DNA of 64,000 nucleotides from Gammaproteobacteria bacterium (GTDB lineage Bacteria; Pseudomonadota; Gammaproteobacteria; Pseudomonadales; Pseudohongiellaceae): assembly GCA_002706685.1 (NCBI GenBank), contig PALV01000017.1, positions 124,001 to 188,000 of the forward strand. The letters are read 5' to 3'. The notes beneath the pieces are model-generated. The model was given only the letters and a program-made list of their open reading frames with translations. It was not told the DNA's origin and did not search any database. The translations under genes were made by a program, and so were the position numbers. Below, in pieces: positions 45,263 to 54,194 of this stretch. How positions within the stretch are numbered: the stretch's first letter is position 1; each line of letters starts with the position of its first letter.

Positions 45263-47299
45263 ATGGTCCAGGTGAGGGAAGAGTACTCGTTCAATGCTGA
45301 CGGCAGCGTCAACTTTGAGCAATGGCTAAACCGCCTGGAGAGTTATGTCACTCTGGATCGGCACGACGTCATCAGGCAGGCATGTGAATTGAGCTGGCAT
45401 GTTGAGCAGCAGGCGATAGCTGCCAGGAATACCTGGTCTCCTGGCGTAAGCAGCTACCGCACTGGTCTGGAAATGGCAGAGATTCTGGCGCAGCTGCATC
45501 TCGACAGCGAGGCGATAATCGTATCGGTACTTTATCGACCGGTCCGTGAGTCACGCCTGGAGCTGGACGCGGTCCGGGAAGAGTTCGGCGATGCCATTGC
45601 AACGTTGCTGGAAGGTGTGCTGCGAATGGCGGCCATCAACGAAACGGATACCAGTAAGACCCGGGTTCTCGGACAGAATCAGGATCAGGTAGAAAACGTT
45701 CGCAAGATGCTGCTGGCCATGGTCGACGACGTTCGCGTTGCCTTAATCAAACTTGCCGAGCGTACCTGTGCCATCCGTGCCGTAAAAACCGCGGGAGATG
45801 AGAAACGTCGCCGCGTTGCGCGTGAAGTTTTTGATATTTACGCACCACTGGCACATCGCCTGGGTATAGGTCAGTTGAAATGGGAGCTGGAAGACCTGTC
45901 GTTTCGTTATCTGCAGCCAGAGAATTACAAGGGCATTGCCAGTCTGATCGATGAGCGCCGGGTGGATCGCGAACGTTATATCACTGAAGTGACTGATGCC
46001 CTGCGACGGCATTTTAATCGTGCGGGTATTGATGCAGAGATCAACGGCAGAGCAAAAAGCATCTACAGTATCTGGCGCAAAATGCAGCGCAAACAGCTGG
46101 ATTTCAATCAGATCTATGATATCCGCGCAGTGCGTGTTCTGGTGCCGGAGATTCGCGACTGCTACGCGGCGCTGGGTATTGTGCACAATCTCTGGCGCGT
46201 CATCCCGAACGAGTTTGACGATTACATCGCCAACCCCAAGGAAAATGGCTATCAGTCTCTGCACACGGCTGTTATCGGTCCTGAACAGAAAGTATTTGAA
46301 ATCCAGATCCGCACCTTTGCCATGGATGACGATGCGGAACTGGGCGTCTGCGCTCACTGGCGGTATAAGGAAGGCATTATTGACCCCGACTATCGCGATG
46401 GTTTCGATGGCAAGATTGAATGGTTACGCCAGGTGTTGGCATGGCATGACGAAATGGGCATGGTTGGCGGTCTGGCGGAACAGCTGCGCAATGATGCGGG
46501 TACCGATGATCGCATCTATGTGTTCACTCCAGAAGGACATGTAGTGGATTTGATGGCAGGTGCCACTCCTCTGGACTTCGCTTATTATGTGCACACAGAA
46601 GTGGGATATCACTGTTCCGGCGCCCGCGTTAATGAACGGCTGGTGCCACTCAATTATCGATTGCAGACAGGCGATCGTGTTGAAGTACTGAGCAGCGAGT
46701 TGAACGTGCCAAGTCGTGACTGGCTCAAGCCCCACCTGGGTTACGCTAATACACCACGTGCGCGCGCCAAACTGGTGCAGTGGTTCAAGGCGCGTCCACG
46801 CGAGGAAAATGAGGAGTTCGGTCGTCACTGGCTGGAACGTGAGTTCCGTCGACTGGCGATTGAAGACGCGCCGTATGAGGACATTGCACGGCGGCTGGGT
46901 TGCCGTAATCTGGAAGGTCTGTTCGTTTCGGTTGGTACCGGAGCGATTACCGTTAATGAAGTCATTGACGTGGCGCATCAGATTCAGCCCGTACTGGTGT
47001 CCAGTGACCTGTTTGGTTCAGTGCCGGAGAGTGGTGAGGCGCAGTCGACACCGGTCAATGCCGAGATTGAAATTATTGCGCACGACCGCGCTGGTTTGTT
47101 GCGGGACGTGACCACGATTCTTGCCAATGAGTCGCTTTATGTTCTGTCGATTGCAACTCGCAGTGACAAACGCGATAGTACGGCATCCATGCGGCTGGAG
47201 GTGGAACTGACATCATTCAACAGCCTCGCCCGCGCACTTGATCATTTGAACGACCTGGACAGCATTATTGAAGCCAGACGGCTGGGAGTTAGCCGATGA
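45263..47299 (+). CDS. relA: (p)ppGpp synthetase RelA lacking the zinc-finger domain
   Basis: RelA makes (p)ppGpp when uncharged tRNA occupies the ribosomal A site. The order is a degenerate hydrolase domain without the HD motif, an intact synthetase ('RAKSIYSIWRKMQRK', 'YDIRAVRVL', 'ENGYQSLHT', 'FEIQIRT'), TGS ('RIYVFTPEGHVVDLMAGATP'), the helical domain and a C-terminal ACT domain ('HDRAGLLRDVTTILANE'). At 678 residues it is about 66 shorter than E. coli RelA (744). The missing part is the zinc-finger/CC domain (motif RCCQPIPGD), replaced by about 20 residues around 46980-47065. In TGS the conserved GHRC-type His is Tyr (VGYHCSG). Its role in tRNA sensing may be altered. Confidence 0.93.
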   Translation: MVQVREEYSFNADGSVNFEQWLNRLESYVTLDRHDVIRQACELSWHVEQQAIAARNTWSPGVSSYRTGLEMAEILAQLHLDSEAIIVSVLYRPVRESRLELDAVREEFGDAIATLLEGVLRMAAINETDTSKTRVLGQNQDQVENVRKMLLAMVDDVRVALIKLAERTCAIRAVKTAGDEKRRRVAREVFDIYAPLAHRLGIGQLKWELEDLSFRYLQPENYKGIASLIDERRVDRERYITEVTDALRRHFNRAGIDAEINGRAKSIYSIWRKMQRKQLDFNQIYDIRAVRVLVPEIRDCYAALGIVHNLWRVIPNEFDDYIANPKENGYQSLHTAVIGPEQKVFEIQIRTFAMDDDAELGVCAHWRYKEGIIDPDYRDGFDGKIEWLRQVLAWHDEMGMVGGLAEQLRNDAGTDDRIYVFTPEGHVVDLMAGATPLDFAYYVHTEVGYHCSGARVNERLVPLNYRLQTGDRVEVLSSELNVPSRDWLKPHLGYANTPRARAKLVQWFKARPREENEEFGRHWLEREFRRLAIEDAPYEDIARRLGCRNLEGLFVSVGTGAITVNEVIDVAHQIQPVLVSSDLFGSVPESGEAQSTPVNAEIEIIAHDRAGLLRDVTTILANESLYVLSIATRSDKRDSTASMRLEVELTSFNSLARALDHLNDLDSIIEARRLGVSR

Positions 47300-48123
47300 C
47301 TGAAAAGAAGAGTGCCGCGATGATGGAGCTCGTCACGCTGATGGAGAATCTGCGGGACCCCCAGCATGGCTGCGCCTGGGATCGTAAACAGACTTTCAGA
47401 TCATTGACGCGCCACACGCTGGAAGAAGTGTATGAGGTAGTGGATGCAGTGGAGCAGGGCGAAGCTGCAAAAGTGTGTGATGAGTTGGGGGACCTGCTGT
47501 TTCAGGTGGTTTTTTATGCCCGCATTGCAGAAGAGCAATCACTGTTTGATCTTGGCGATGTTGCCAATGCCATCAAAGCCAAGCTCCTGCATCGACACCC
47601 GCATATTTTTCCGGATGGGACACTGGCAAGTTTTGGTCAGCCATCACCGCTGACAGCAGAGCAGGTGGAACACAACTGGGAATTGATCAAGAATGCCGAG
47701 CGTGAAGCATTGCAGCGCTCAGGAACTGTCAGTGTCGTCGATGATGTGCCGCGCGCGCTGCCTGCAATTGAGCGCGCCGGAAAATTGCAAAAACGTGCGG
47801 CGTCGGTAGGTTTTGATTGGCCTGATGTGTCAGGTGTGACTGCAAAACTTGCTGAAGAATCTGCTGAATTACAGGCTGCGATTGCCAGTGGTGATCAAAA
47901 CCAGCAAACACATGAACTGGGTGATCTGTTGTTCACCTGTGTCAACCTGGCGCGCCACCTGAAGATCGATCCGGAAGGGGCTTTACGTAAGGCTAATCAA
48001 CGTTTCGAGACTCGCTTCAGGTACGTTGAAAAATCGGCTGCCAGTCATGGCGCCGGGCTGAGTGATTGTGATCCGGAACAATTGGATCTGTGGTGGAATG
48101 AAGCCAAGAGTCAAAACAATTAA
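47296..48123 (+). CDS. mazG: Nucleoside triphosphate pyrophosphohydrolase MazG
   Basis: MazG hydrolyses NTPs to NMP and PPi and limits the effects of (p)ppGpp in E. coli. The 275 residues contain two MazG domains. The first has '[14 protein letters not shown]' and '[19 protein letters not shown]'; the second has '[14 protein letters not shown]' and '[17 protein letters not shown]'. Each has the EExxE...ExxD metal-binding pattern. It overlaps relA by ATGA, a conserved pairing consistent with joint control of (p)ppGpp. Confidence 0.95.
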   Translation: MTEKKSAAMMELVTLMENLRDPQHGCAWDRKQTFRSLTRHTLEEVYEVVDAVEQGEAAKVCDELGDLLFQVVFYARIAEEQSLFDLGDVANAIKAKLLHRHPHIFPDGTLASFGQPSPLTAEQVEHNWELIKNAEREALQRSGTVSVVDDVPRALPAIERAGKLQKRAASVGFDWPDVSGVTAKLAEESAELQAAIASGDQNQQTHELGDLLFTCVNLARHLKIDPEGALRKANQRFETRFRYVEKSAASHGAGLSDCDPEQLDLWWNEAKSQNN

Positions 48124-48152
48124 TATTGGGTAACTTGTTAACAGGAGAGGGT

Positions 48153-48803
48153 ATGAGAATCATTTTATTGGGCGCACCAGGCGCGGGGAAAGGGACGCAG
48201 GCTCAGTTCATCACGAATGAGCTGAACATCCCCCAGATTTCGACTGGTGACATGCTGCGCGCCGCCGTCAAGGAAGGCACGCCACTGGGTAAACAGGTTG
48301 AGGGTGTCATGAACAGTGGTGGGCTGGTGACCGATGAGATCATCATTGCACTGGTTAAAGAGCGAATCGCCAAGCCTGATTGTGTGAACGGGTTTCTGTT
48401 TGACGGTTTTCCACGCACGATACCACAGGCGCAGGCAATGGTTGACGCGGGCATCAAGATCGATAGAGTGATCGAAATTCGTGTCGATGATGAAGAAATT
48501 GTCTCACGACTTTCTGGTCGTCGTGTGCATCCGGAATCAGGACGCGTTTATCACATCAAACACAATCCGCCAGCCAAAGAAGGCATTGATGATGTGAGCG
48601 GTGAAGCATTGGTTCAACGCGACGATGACAAGGAAGACACTGTCCGCAAACGTCTTGCTGTCTATCATGAACAAACAAAACCGCTGGTGGATTTTTATAA
48701 AACACTTGAAAAAGAGAGTGACCAGCTTCGGTTCGTCAGCATCAATGGTCAGGATGATGTTCAGAAAATTCGCGCGAAATTGTCAGAGGTTCTGGCTGGT
48801 TGA
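48153..48803 (+). CDS. adk: Adenylate kinase
   Basis: Adk interconverts ATP plus AMP with two ADP. The 216-residue long form has the P-loop '[15 protein letters not shown]' (7-15), '[11 protein letters not shown]', 'FLFDGFPRT', and a LID domain ('[20 protein letters not shown]') without the four Cys of the zinc type. The ATG at 48153 has AGGAGAGGGT upstream; upstream in-frame starts lack one. It ends the cysM-to-adk run. Confidence 0.97.
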   Translation: MRIILLGAPGAGKGTQAQFITNELNIPQISTGDMLRAAVKEGTPLGKQVEGVMNSGGLVTDEIIIALVKERIAKPDCVNGFLFDGFPRTIPQAQAMVDAGIKIDRVIEIRVDDEEIVSRLSGRRVHPESGRVYHIKHNPPAKEGIDDVSGEALVQRDDDKEDTVRKRLAVYHEQTKPLVDFYKTLEKESDQLRFVSINGQDDVQKIRAKLSEVLAG

Positions 48804-48971
48804 TTCAGAAAACAATCAGTTTGCTGACAAAATGCGAGTAAAAAACATAAAAAATGTTGCACATAACTGTATGGCAATAATTTTTTGTGTTATCGTGCCG
48901 CTGAAACGTGGCTCAGTTTCGCGTTGATTCATGATGGTGGTTTTCTTCCACAGTTTTGGAGAGATAAAAGT

Positions 48972-49979
48972 ATGGCCAAAGTTAGAGCGAAAAAGAAGAC
49001 GTCTGCCAAATCAGCGGTCAAGAACATGAAAGACGCTGCACTGGCTAAAGCGGAAGCTTCACTGGCAAAAGTAGAAAAGGAACTGGTCGCTGGTAAGAAA
49101 AAGGCTGATACTGCCGAAGCGAAAGCAAAAGCAGCTGCCAGCAAAGTCTCTAAGAGTGCTACTGCCGCAGGCAAAAAGGCATTGGCTAGTGCGGAAGCTG
49201 CTGCTAAAAAGGCATCTGCAAACCTCGCATCCATCAACGAAAAACTGCGCACTGCCAAGGCTCAGGTCAAGGCAATGAATGATGCAGCTAAAGCCAAAGC
49301 CGCGGCAGAAGCCAAAGCCCAGGCCGAAAAAGCTCGCAAAGAGAAACTTGCTGCTAAAGCTGAAGCTGATCTTGAGAAAGCCGTTAAAGCATTCTCTACT
49401 CAGTGGATGAAGAAGCGTAAGAAAGCCGATGCAGCGAAAGAAGCTGCTCGTATCAAAAAGCTGAAGGCCAAAGAAAAAGCAGCAGCCAAAAAGCAGGCTG
49501 AGAAGGATAGAGCCGCTGCCAAGAAAGCTGCAGCTAAAGCACGTGCTGCTGCAAAAGCCAAAGCGACGCGTGAGCGAGCAGCGGCCCGTAAAGCGGCAGC
49601 CAAAGCCAAAGCGGCAGCCAAAGCCAAAGCAGCTCGAGAGAAAGCAGCAGCCAAGAAAGCGGCAGCAAAAGCCAAATCAAAGGCTAAGACTACTAAAGCC
49701 AAAGCGGGTCGCAAGACAGCCGCCGTTGCAGCTTCAGCCGCAGGAACTGCCAAGAAGGCAGCCAGGAAAGCTCCAGCCAGGAAAACAGCTGCCAAAAAGC
49801 CAGCGGCCAAAAAAGCAGCAGCCAAAAAGCCAGCGGCCAAAAAAGCAGCAGCCAAAAAGCCAGCTGCCAAGAAAACGGCCGCCAAAAAGCCAGCAGCTAA
49901 AAAAGCTCCAGTAAAAAAAGCCGCAGCTCGTAAACCACGTGCCAAGAAAGCACCAGCGGCAACTGCTGCCAGCGCATAA
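48972..49979 (+). CDS. Histone H1-like Lys/Ala-rich DNA-binding protein (AlgP-like)
   Basis: The 335-residue protein is dominated by Lys and Ala. The N-terminal two thirds form a likely long helix or coiled coil rich in AKA, with only a few aromatic or bulky residues near 'VKAFSTQWMKKRKKADAAKE'. The last third is a histone H1-type tail built of AAKKPAAKKA repeats. Pseudomonas AlgP (AlgR3) has a similar KPAA-repeat tail and binds DNA. Here it could compact the nucleoid or influence transcription. GGAGAGATAAAAGT precedes the ATG at 48972. The 168-nt gap from adk shows no promoter I can defend. Confidence 0.85.
   Translation: MAKVRAKKKTSAKSAVKNMKDAALAKAEASLAKVEKELVAGKKKADTAEAKAKAAASKVSKSATAAGKKALASAEAAAKKASANLASINEKLRTAKAQVKAMNDAAKAKAAAEAKAQAEKARKEKLAAKAEADLEKAVKAFSTQWMKKRKKADAAKEAARIKKLKAKEKAAAKKQAEKDRAAAKKAAAKARAAAKAKATRERAAARKAAAKAKAAAKAKAAREKAAAKKAAAKAKSKAKTTKAKAGRKTAAVAASAAGTAKKAARKAPARKTAAKKPAAKKAAAKKPAAKKAAAKKPAAKKTAAKKPAAKKAPVKKAAARKPRAKKAPAATAASA
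49791..49910 (+). repeat. Four 30-bp tandem repeats in the H1-like gene
   Basis: Units at 49791-49820 and 49821-49850 are identical. Units at 49851-49880 and 49881-49910 differ by a few bases. Each encodes ten residues of the AKKPAAKKAA type. Such repeats can expand and contract by slippage, changing tail length in frame. Confidence 0.93.
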
Positions 49980-50006
49980 AGACGCGCGCGCAGCGTAAGA
50001 CGATTG

Positions 50007-50048
50007 TCAAAGGCTGCATTTTGAGTAAAATCAGAATGCAGCCTTTGA
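50007..50048 (+). terminator. Long hairpin after the H1-like gene
   Basis: About 18 bp pair: TCAAAGGCTGCATT (50007-50020) with AATGCAGCCTTTGA (50035-50048), extended inward by TTGA/TCAG around GTAAAA. It has no T run. It ends only 16 nt before the tsaB ATG, so it may act as a terminator or as a structured leader. Confidence 0.6.
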
Positions 50049-50064
50049 GTCGTTGTTAACCTCC

Positions 50065-50775
50065 ATGAATTCTCGCCTTCTAGTCCTAGATACCTGTTCT
50101 CAAATATGCTCTGTCGCCATCGGTGATGGCTCCGTTGATTATTCTCAGTCCAGTACTCAGTCCCGACGTCACGCCGACGAGGTGTTAGGCATGATCAGCA
50201 GCTTGCTGACCGAGTCTGCCTGGGAGCTGTCAGCATTCAATGCAATTGGATTCGTCTGTGGTCCAGGTTCCTTTACCGGATTGAGAATCGGCGCGGCAGT
50301 CACTCAGGGGCTGGCCTTTGGTGTCGACATACCTGCGGTACCCATTTCTTCCCTGGCCATGCTTGGCAGGCGCGCTCAACGCCTGCAGTCGATGCCTGCC
50401 ACTGTTGCCTGCCTTATGCACGCGCGTGAGGATGAATTCTATTTTGGGGTGTTCCGTGATGCTGGCGATGGGGTTCCGGAAGTACTGGAAGCGGACTCCA
50501 TTGTGTCTGCCAAAGAGTTGTTGGAAGTGATCCCGCAGTGGCATAGTCGACATACAGGCCTGGTGCTGGCAGGTGAGGCCTGGGGGCACAAATTATTGGC
50601 TGATATCGTCACCACGTTTGATGAATCCTCGGTTGTTACTGAGTCAGCTGACGCCGGGGAATTACTCGAACTGGCAATTGCGGCTTACCGGGCAGGCCAT
50701 ACTGTTGCAGCCGACAAGGCGACTCCTGTTTATCTGAAAGAAGAACTCGTTTACCGCACAGTGGCCGAGCAATAA
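50065..50775 (+). CDS. tsaB: tRNA t6A synthesis protein TsaB
   Basis: TsaB is the scaffold partner of TsaD in making threonylcarbamoyl-adenosine-37 of tRNAs. The 236-residue ASKHA-fold protein starts 'RLLVLDTCSQICSVAIGDG' and has 'RRHADEVLGMI', 'FVCGPGSFTGLRIGAAVTQG' and 'PISSLAMLGRR'. The ATG at 50065 is chosen, although it has no Shine-Dalgarno; AACCTCC precedes it and a long hairpin ends 16 nt upstream. rsmJ overlaps its stop by one base. Confidence 0.93.
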   Translation: MNSRLLVLDTCSQICSVAIGDGSVDYSQSSTQSRRHADEVLGMISSLLTESAWELSAFNAIGFVCGPGSFTGLRIGAAVTQGLAFGVDIPAVPISSLAMLGRRAQRLQSMPATVACLMHAREDEFYFGVFRDAGDGVPEVLEADSIVSAKELLEVIPQWHSRHTGLVLAGEAWGHKLLADIVTTFDESSVVTESADAGELLELAIAAYRAGHTVAADKATPVYLKEELVYRTVAEQ

Positions 50776-51542
50776 TGGTGGAACTGGCGCGGTTGCTGCC
50801 TTCTGGCCTGGCACTTGAGCAACATGCAGATGGCTTGACGCTGGTGTCCACTGAAGAACCTCAGGCAGGCTTTGTACGCGTAGACTTTTGTGACCCAGCG
50901 CTGACCTTTCGTCGTCGGCAATCACTTCGTAAAGAAGCTGTTGTGCGCGCTGCAGGCGCTGTTACAGCCAATCACAGGGTGCAAGACGTCTCGTATCAGA
51001 CTAACACTCCAGATGAGGCAGCGCCAGTCCTGCTGGATGCCACGACTGGCCTCGGCGTCGATGCCTTCATACTCGCCTGCGCCGGCTGGACAGTATTGAT
51101 GCTTGAGCAGTCGCCAATTATTCATGCACTGCTGACTGATGGCCTTAAGCGGGCCCACAATCAGGCACTGGATTCCGGCGACGCAACACTGGAGATAATT
51201 CTCGGACGCATGAAGCTGCAGGATTGCCAGGATGCGCGCGACTGGTTTACGGGGAGTGGTGCGCAACAACAACTGGATGTCATTTATCTCGATCCGATGT
51301 TTCCGGCTCGTCAGAAATCGGCGCGTGTCAAAAAGAACCGGTATTTGCTGCAGGCGCTGCATGGCCCAGAAGCCCAGGGACAGGGACTTCTGTCCCTGGC
51401 CTGTCCACGGGCCCGCAAGATAGTCGTCAAGCGGCCCTTGAGTGCGCCGCCGCTGGATGCTGATGACCCAACTGTGATGCGACCTTCGGCAAGTATCTCC
51501 GGCAAGCACAGTCGATTTGATATCTATGCGGGTAAACTGTAG
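50775..51542 (+). CDS. rsmJ: 16S rRNA (guanine-1516-N2) methyltransferase RsmJ
   Basis: RsmJ (YhiQ) methylates G1516 of 16S rRNA. The 255-residue protein has the SAM loop 'VLLDATTGLGVDAFILACAG', the catalytic 'VIYLDPMFPARQKSARVKKN' (family landmark) and the C-terminal 'KHSRFDIYAG'. The ATG is joined to the tsaB stop as TAATG. It converges on dapE with an 18-nt gap in which I see no terminator. Confidence 0.93.
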   Translation: MVELARLLPSGLALEQHADGLTLVSTEEPQAGFVRVDFCDPALTFRRRQSLRKEAVVRAAGAVTANHRVQDVSYQTNTPDEAAPVLLDATTGLGVDAFILACAGWTVLMLEQSPIIHALLTDGLKRAHNQALDSGDATLEIILGRMKLQDCQDARDWFTGSGAQQQLDVIYLDPMFPARQKSARVKKNRYLLQALHGPEAQGQGLLSLACPRARKIVVKRPLSAPPLDADDPTVMRPSASISGKHSRFDIYAGKL

Positions 51543-51560
51543 TCCACCTGCATGAGCTGT

Positions 51561-52739
51561 CTACAGCAAACGGTTCAGGATATCCTCATAAACCAGCGAT
51601 AACTGTTCGAGATCGCTGACACTGACGTGCTCGTCAACTTTGTGAATAGTGGCATTACGCGGTCCCAGCTCGACAACCTGAGCGCCGGTAGGTGCGATAA
51701 AACGGCCATCGGATGTGCCGCCACTGGTGGACGGCTGGCAGTCACCGCCTGTGATTGAGCGGACACTTGCCTGTACCGCTTCGATCAGATCGCCGGGTTG
51801 GGTCAGAAAAGGGTGGCCCGAAAGCGCCCAGTCCAGTGTGTAGTCGATATCGTGGGCATCAAGTATTGCTTCGGTACGATCTTTAATTTGCTGTTCCGTC
51901 AGCTCGGTTGAAAATCTGAAGTTGAACACGACGTCAAGATTGCCGGGAATCACATTGTTGGCCCCGGTGCCTGCCGAGATATTCGATATCTGAAAGCTGG
52001 TGGCCGGAAACGATTCGTTCCCCTGGTCCCACACAGTGCTGCACAGTTCGTGCAGTGGCAGCATCGCTTTGTGAACCGGATTGTCTGCAAGGTGAGGATA
52101 GGCCACATGACCCTGGATACCATGAATCTGCAGCCGGCCATGCAGAGACCCACGTCGGCCGACCTTGATGATATCTCCAAGCCGGTCAGTGCTGCTGGGT
52201 TCGCCAACAACACACCATTTGAATTTTTCGCCCCGGGCTTCCAGTGCATCAATGACCTTGCGTGTGCCGTTAACCGCTTCACCTTCTTCGTCGGCCGTGA
52301 TCAGAAACGCGATTGAGCCGGCAACCGGTTGATCCGAGGCGCCGCGTTCGGCCAGAAAACGCTCACAGGCCGTAATCATGGCGGCCAGGCTGCCTTTCAT
52401 GTCTGCGGCGCCACGTCCATACAACATGCCGTCGTGCACCGTGGCAGAATAGGGCGGATGACGCCATTTATCTTCGGGGCCCGTTGGTACGACGTCTGTA
52501 TGACCGGCAAAGCACAAAACCGGGTCGGTAGTGCCATAGCGCGCCCAGAAATTGTTTACCTCACCGAAGCGCATCGGCTCCACTTTAAAACCAATGGCCT
52601 GAAGCCTGTCCATCATCAGCTGATTACATCCTTTGTCATCAGGTGTCACAGATGGAATCCGGATCAGCTCCGTTGCCAGTTTCAGTGTGTCGCCAGGCGC
52701 AGAGTCTCGCGGGGCAGTCGTGTCCGGGGAATGGCTCAT
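51561..52739 (-). CDS. dapE: Succinyl-diaminopimelate desuccinylase
   Basis: DapE is a dinuclear zinc hydrolase that releases LL-diaminopimelate for lysine and peptidoglycan. The 392-residue protein has metal ligands in '[13 protein letters not shown]' (His), '[15 protein letters not shown]' (Asp) and '[14 protein letters not shown]' (Glu pair), plus a later '[10 protein letters not shown]'. It lies 12 nt after dapD on the same strand and ends the minus-strand run from map. Confidence 0.96.
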   Translation of the reverse strand: MSHSPDTTAPRDSAPGDTLKLATELIRIPSVTPDDKGCNQLMMDRLQAIGFKVEPMRFGEVNNFWARYGTTDPVLCFAGHTDVVPTGPEDKWRHPPYSATVHDGMLYGRGAADMKGSLAAMITACERFLAERGASDQPVAGSIAFLITADEEGEAVNGTRKVIDALEARGEKFKWCVVGEPSSTDRLGDIIKVGRRGSLHGRLQIHGIQGHVAYPHLADNPVHKAMLPLHELCSTVWDQGNESFPATSFQISNISAGTGANNVIPGNLDVVFNFRFSTELTEQQIKDRTEAILDAHDIDYTLDWALSGHPFLTQPGDLIEAVQASVRSITGGDCQPSTSGGTSDGRFIAPTGAQVVELGPRNATIHKVDEHVSVSDLEQLSLVYEDILNRLL

Positions 52740-52751
52740 AGTGTCAGTTGC

Positions 52752-53783
52752 TCAATTGTGGCTGTGCAGGTCTTCGTTCAGTGCGATACGGGTCTTGTTG
52801 CTTTTGCATTCGACAGCACCTGTCTGCGAATTGCGTCGGAACAACAGATCACTTTTGCCTGAGAGCTCGCGGGCCTTGATCAGTTCAACCAGCTCGCCTT
52901 CATTGTCCAGCAGACTGACTTTAGTGCCGCCAGTGACGTACAGGCCGGCTTCAACGATGCAACGGTCGCCCAGTGCGATGCCTATACCTGCGTTGGCGCC
53001 GATCAGACAGTCTTTGCCGACTGAAATGATTGCTGTGCCGCCACCAGACAGAGTGCCCATGGTCGAACATCCACCGCCCAGGTCGCTGCCTGTGCCAATC
53101 ACAACGCCAGCCGAAATCCTGCCTTCAATCATGGCAGTGCCTTCTGTGCCGGCATTAAAGTTGATGAAGCCTTCATGCATCACGGTTGTGCCTTCGCCGA
53201 CATAGGCACCCAGGCGAACCCGGGCTGTGTCGGCGATTCTGATGCCGTTCGGTACAACGTAGTTACACATCTTGGGGAATTTGTCGACGGACATTACATC
53301 AAGCGTGCGGCCTTCGGCGCGCGCCTGTAACTGCCGTGCAGCCAGCTCTTCTACTACGATGGCACCCTCATTGGTCCAGGCGATATTGCGCAACACACCA
53401 AAAGCGCCCTGCAGGTTTACCGCATGTGGACGGCACAGCCGATGCGAAAGCAGGTGAAGCTTGAGATAGACCTCACCGACCGAGCTCGGCACGCTGTCTG
53501 TTGCCAGAAATGTTGCCACGACGCGACGCCCGCTGCTGCGAATGGCGGCTGTGACAGAATGATCGAAGGGGTTGGCGGCATCTGCCTCAATCTGTTCCAG
53601 CTGCTTTTCAGTCAATTTGACGCACTGATTGCCACCTTTATAACCTACCGCCGCGGCGATCCCGGCGACCAGTTCTGGCGCAGGATTCAACATGGGCTTC
53701 GGGTAATACACCTCGATGATGTTTTCGGCTGAGTCAGTGGTAGCCAATCCCAGTGCAAAGCTATGCAAGGCGTTTGTTGTCAT
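52752..53783 (-). CDS. dapD: Tetrahydrodipicolinate N-succinyltransferase
   Basis: DapD adds succinyl to tetrahydrodipicolinate in lysine synthesis. The 343-residue protein is of the longer Pseudomonas type, with a C-terminal left-handed beta helix of hexapeptide repeats ('RLGAYVGEGTTVMHEGFINF', 'GTEGTAMIEGRISAGVVIG', 'IGANAGIGIALGDRCIVEAG'). Three in-frame ATGs lie close together. The one at 53783 has AAGGA 7 nt upstream and matches the family start (MTTNAL). Confidence 0.95.
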   Translation of the reverse strand: MTTNALHSFALGLATTDSAENIIEVYYPKPMLNPAPELVAGIAAAVGYKGGNQCVKLTEKQLEQIEADAANPFDHSVTAAIRSSGRRVVATFLATDSVPSSVGEVYLKLHLLSHRLCRPHAVNLQGAFGVLRNIAWTNEGAIVVEELAARQLQARAEGRTLDVMSVDKFPKMCNYVVPNGIRIADTARVRLGAYVGEGTTVMHEGFINFNAGTEGTAMIEGRISAGVVIGTGSDLGGGCSTMGTLSGGGTAIISVGKDCLIGANAGIGIALGDRCIVEAGLYVTGGTKVSLLDNEGELVELIKARELSGKSDLLFRRNSQTGAVECKSNKTRIALNEDLHSHN

Positions 53784-53843
53784 ATTCATTTCCTTTGTGG
53801 TGCTCTTTTTTGTCAATTCTCTAACTGCCCATTATTGCTGGGC

Positions 53844-54194
53844 TCAGGAAGGTGCGGTCAGTGCCGTCAGGCTGTCGAATCCGATTCCCCATTCATTATT
53901 GGCGCCGCGAATGACCGGTCGACGAATTATGGCCGGATACTGTGCCAGCAGCCCGGCGGCGAGCTGTGGATCCATGATTGTCCGCTGTTGCTCGGGGGTC
54001 AATTGCCGCCAGGTTGTTCCACGCTTATTGATCAAGGCCTCTGGAGTGAAGTTGGCCAGCAGTTGATGTAGCAGTGCGTCATCAAGACCATCTTTACGAA
54101 AATCATGGAAGTGATAGTCGATATTGTTCTGTTCGAGGTGGCGGCGAGACTTTTTGACCGTATCACAGTTGCTGATACCGTAGATCGTGATCAC
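53844..54194 (-). CDS. yffB: ArsC/Spx-family protein YffB
   Basis: This thioredoxin-fold protein of 116 residues starts 'MITIYGISNCDTVKKSRRHL' and has 'HDFRKDGL' and 'AIIRRPVIRG'. One Cys (Cys10) occupies the ArsC/Spx redox position. YffB proteins lie next to dapD, dapE or dapC in many gammaproteobacteria, and their biochemical role is unsettled (possibly glutathione-dependent reduction). It overlaps glnD by 4 nt, so it is made from the same transcript. Confidence 0.88.
   Translation of the reverse strand: MITIYGISNCDTVKKSRRHLEQNNIDYHFHDFRKDGLDDALLHQLLANFTPEALINKRGTTWRQLTPEQQRTIMDPQLAAGLLAQYPAIIRRPVIRGANNEWGIGFDSLTALTAPS

Noticed and set aside
48804..48971. Promoter in the A/T-rich gap between adk and the H1-like gene.
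   Set aside because: TTGCAC at 48857 has no -10 at 15-19 bp. The gap holds several A/T tracts but nothing I can defend.
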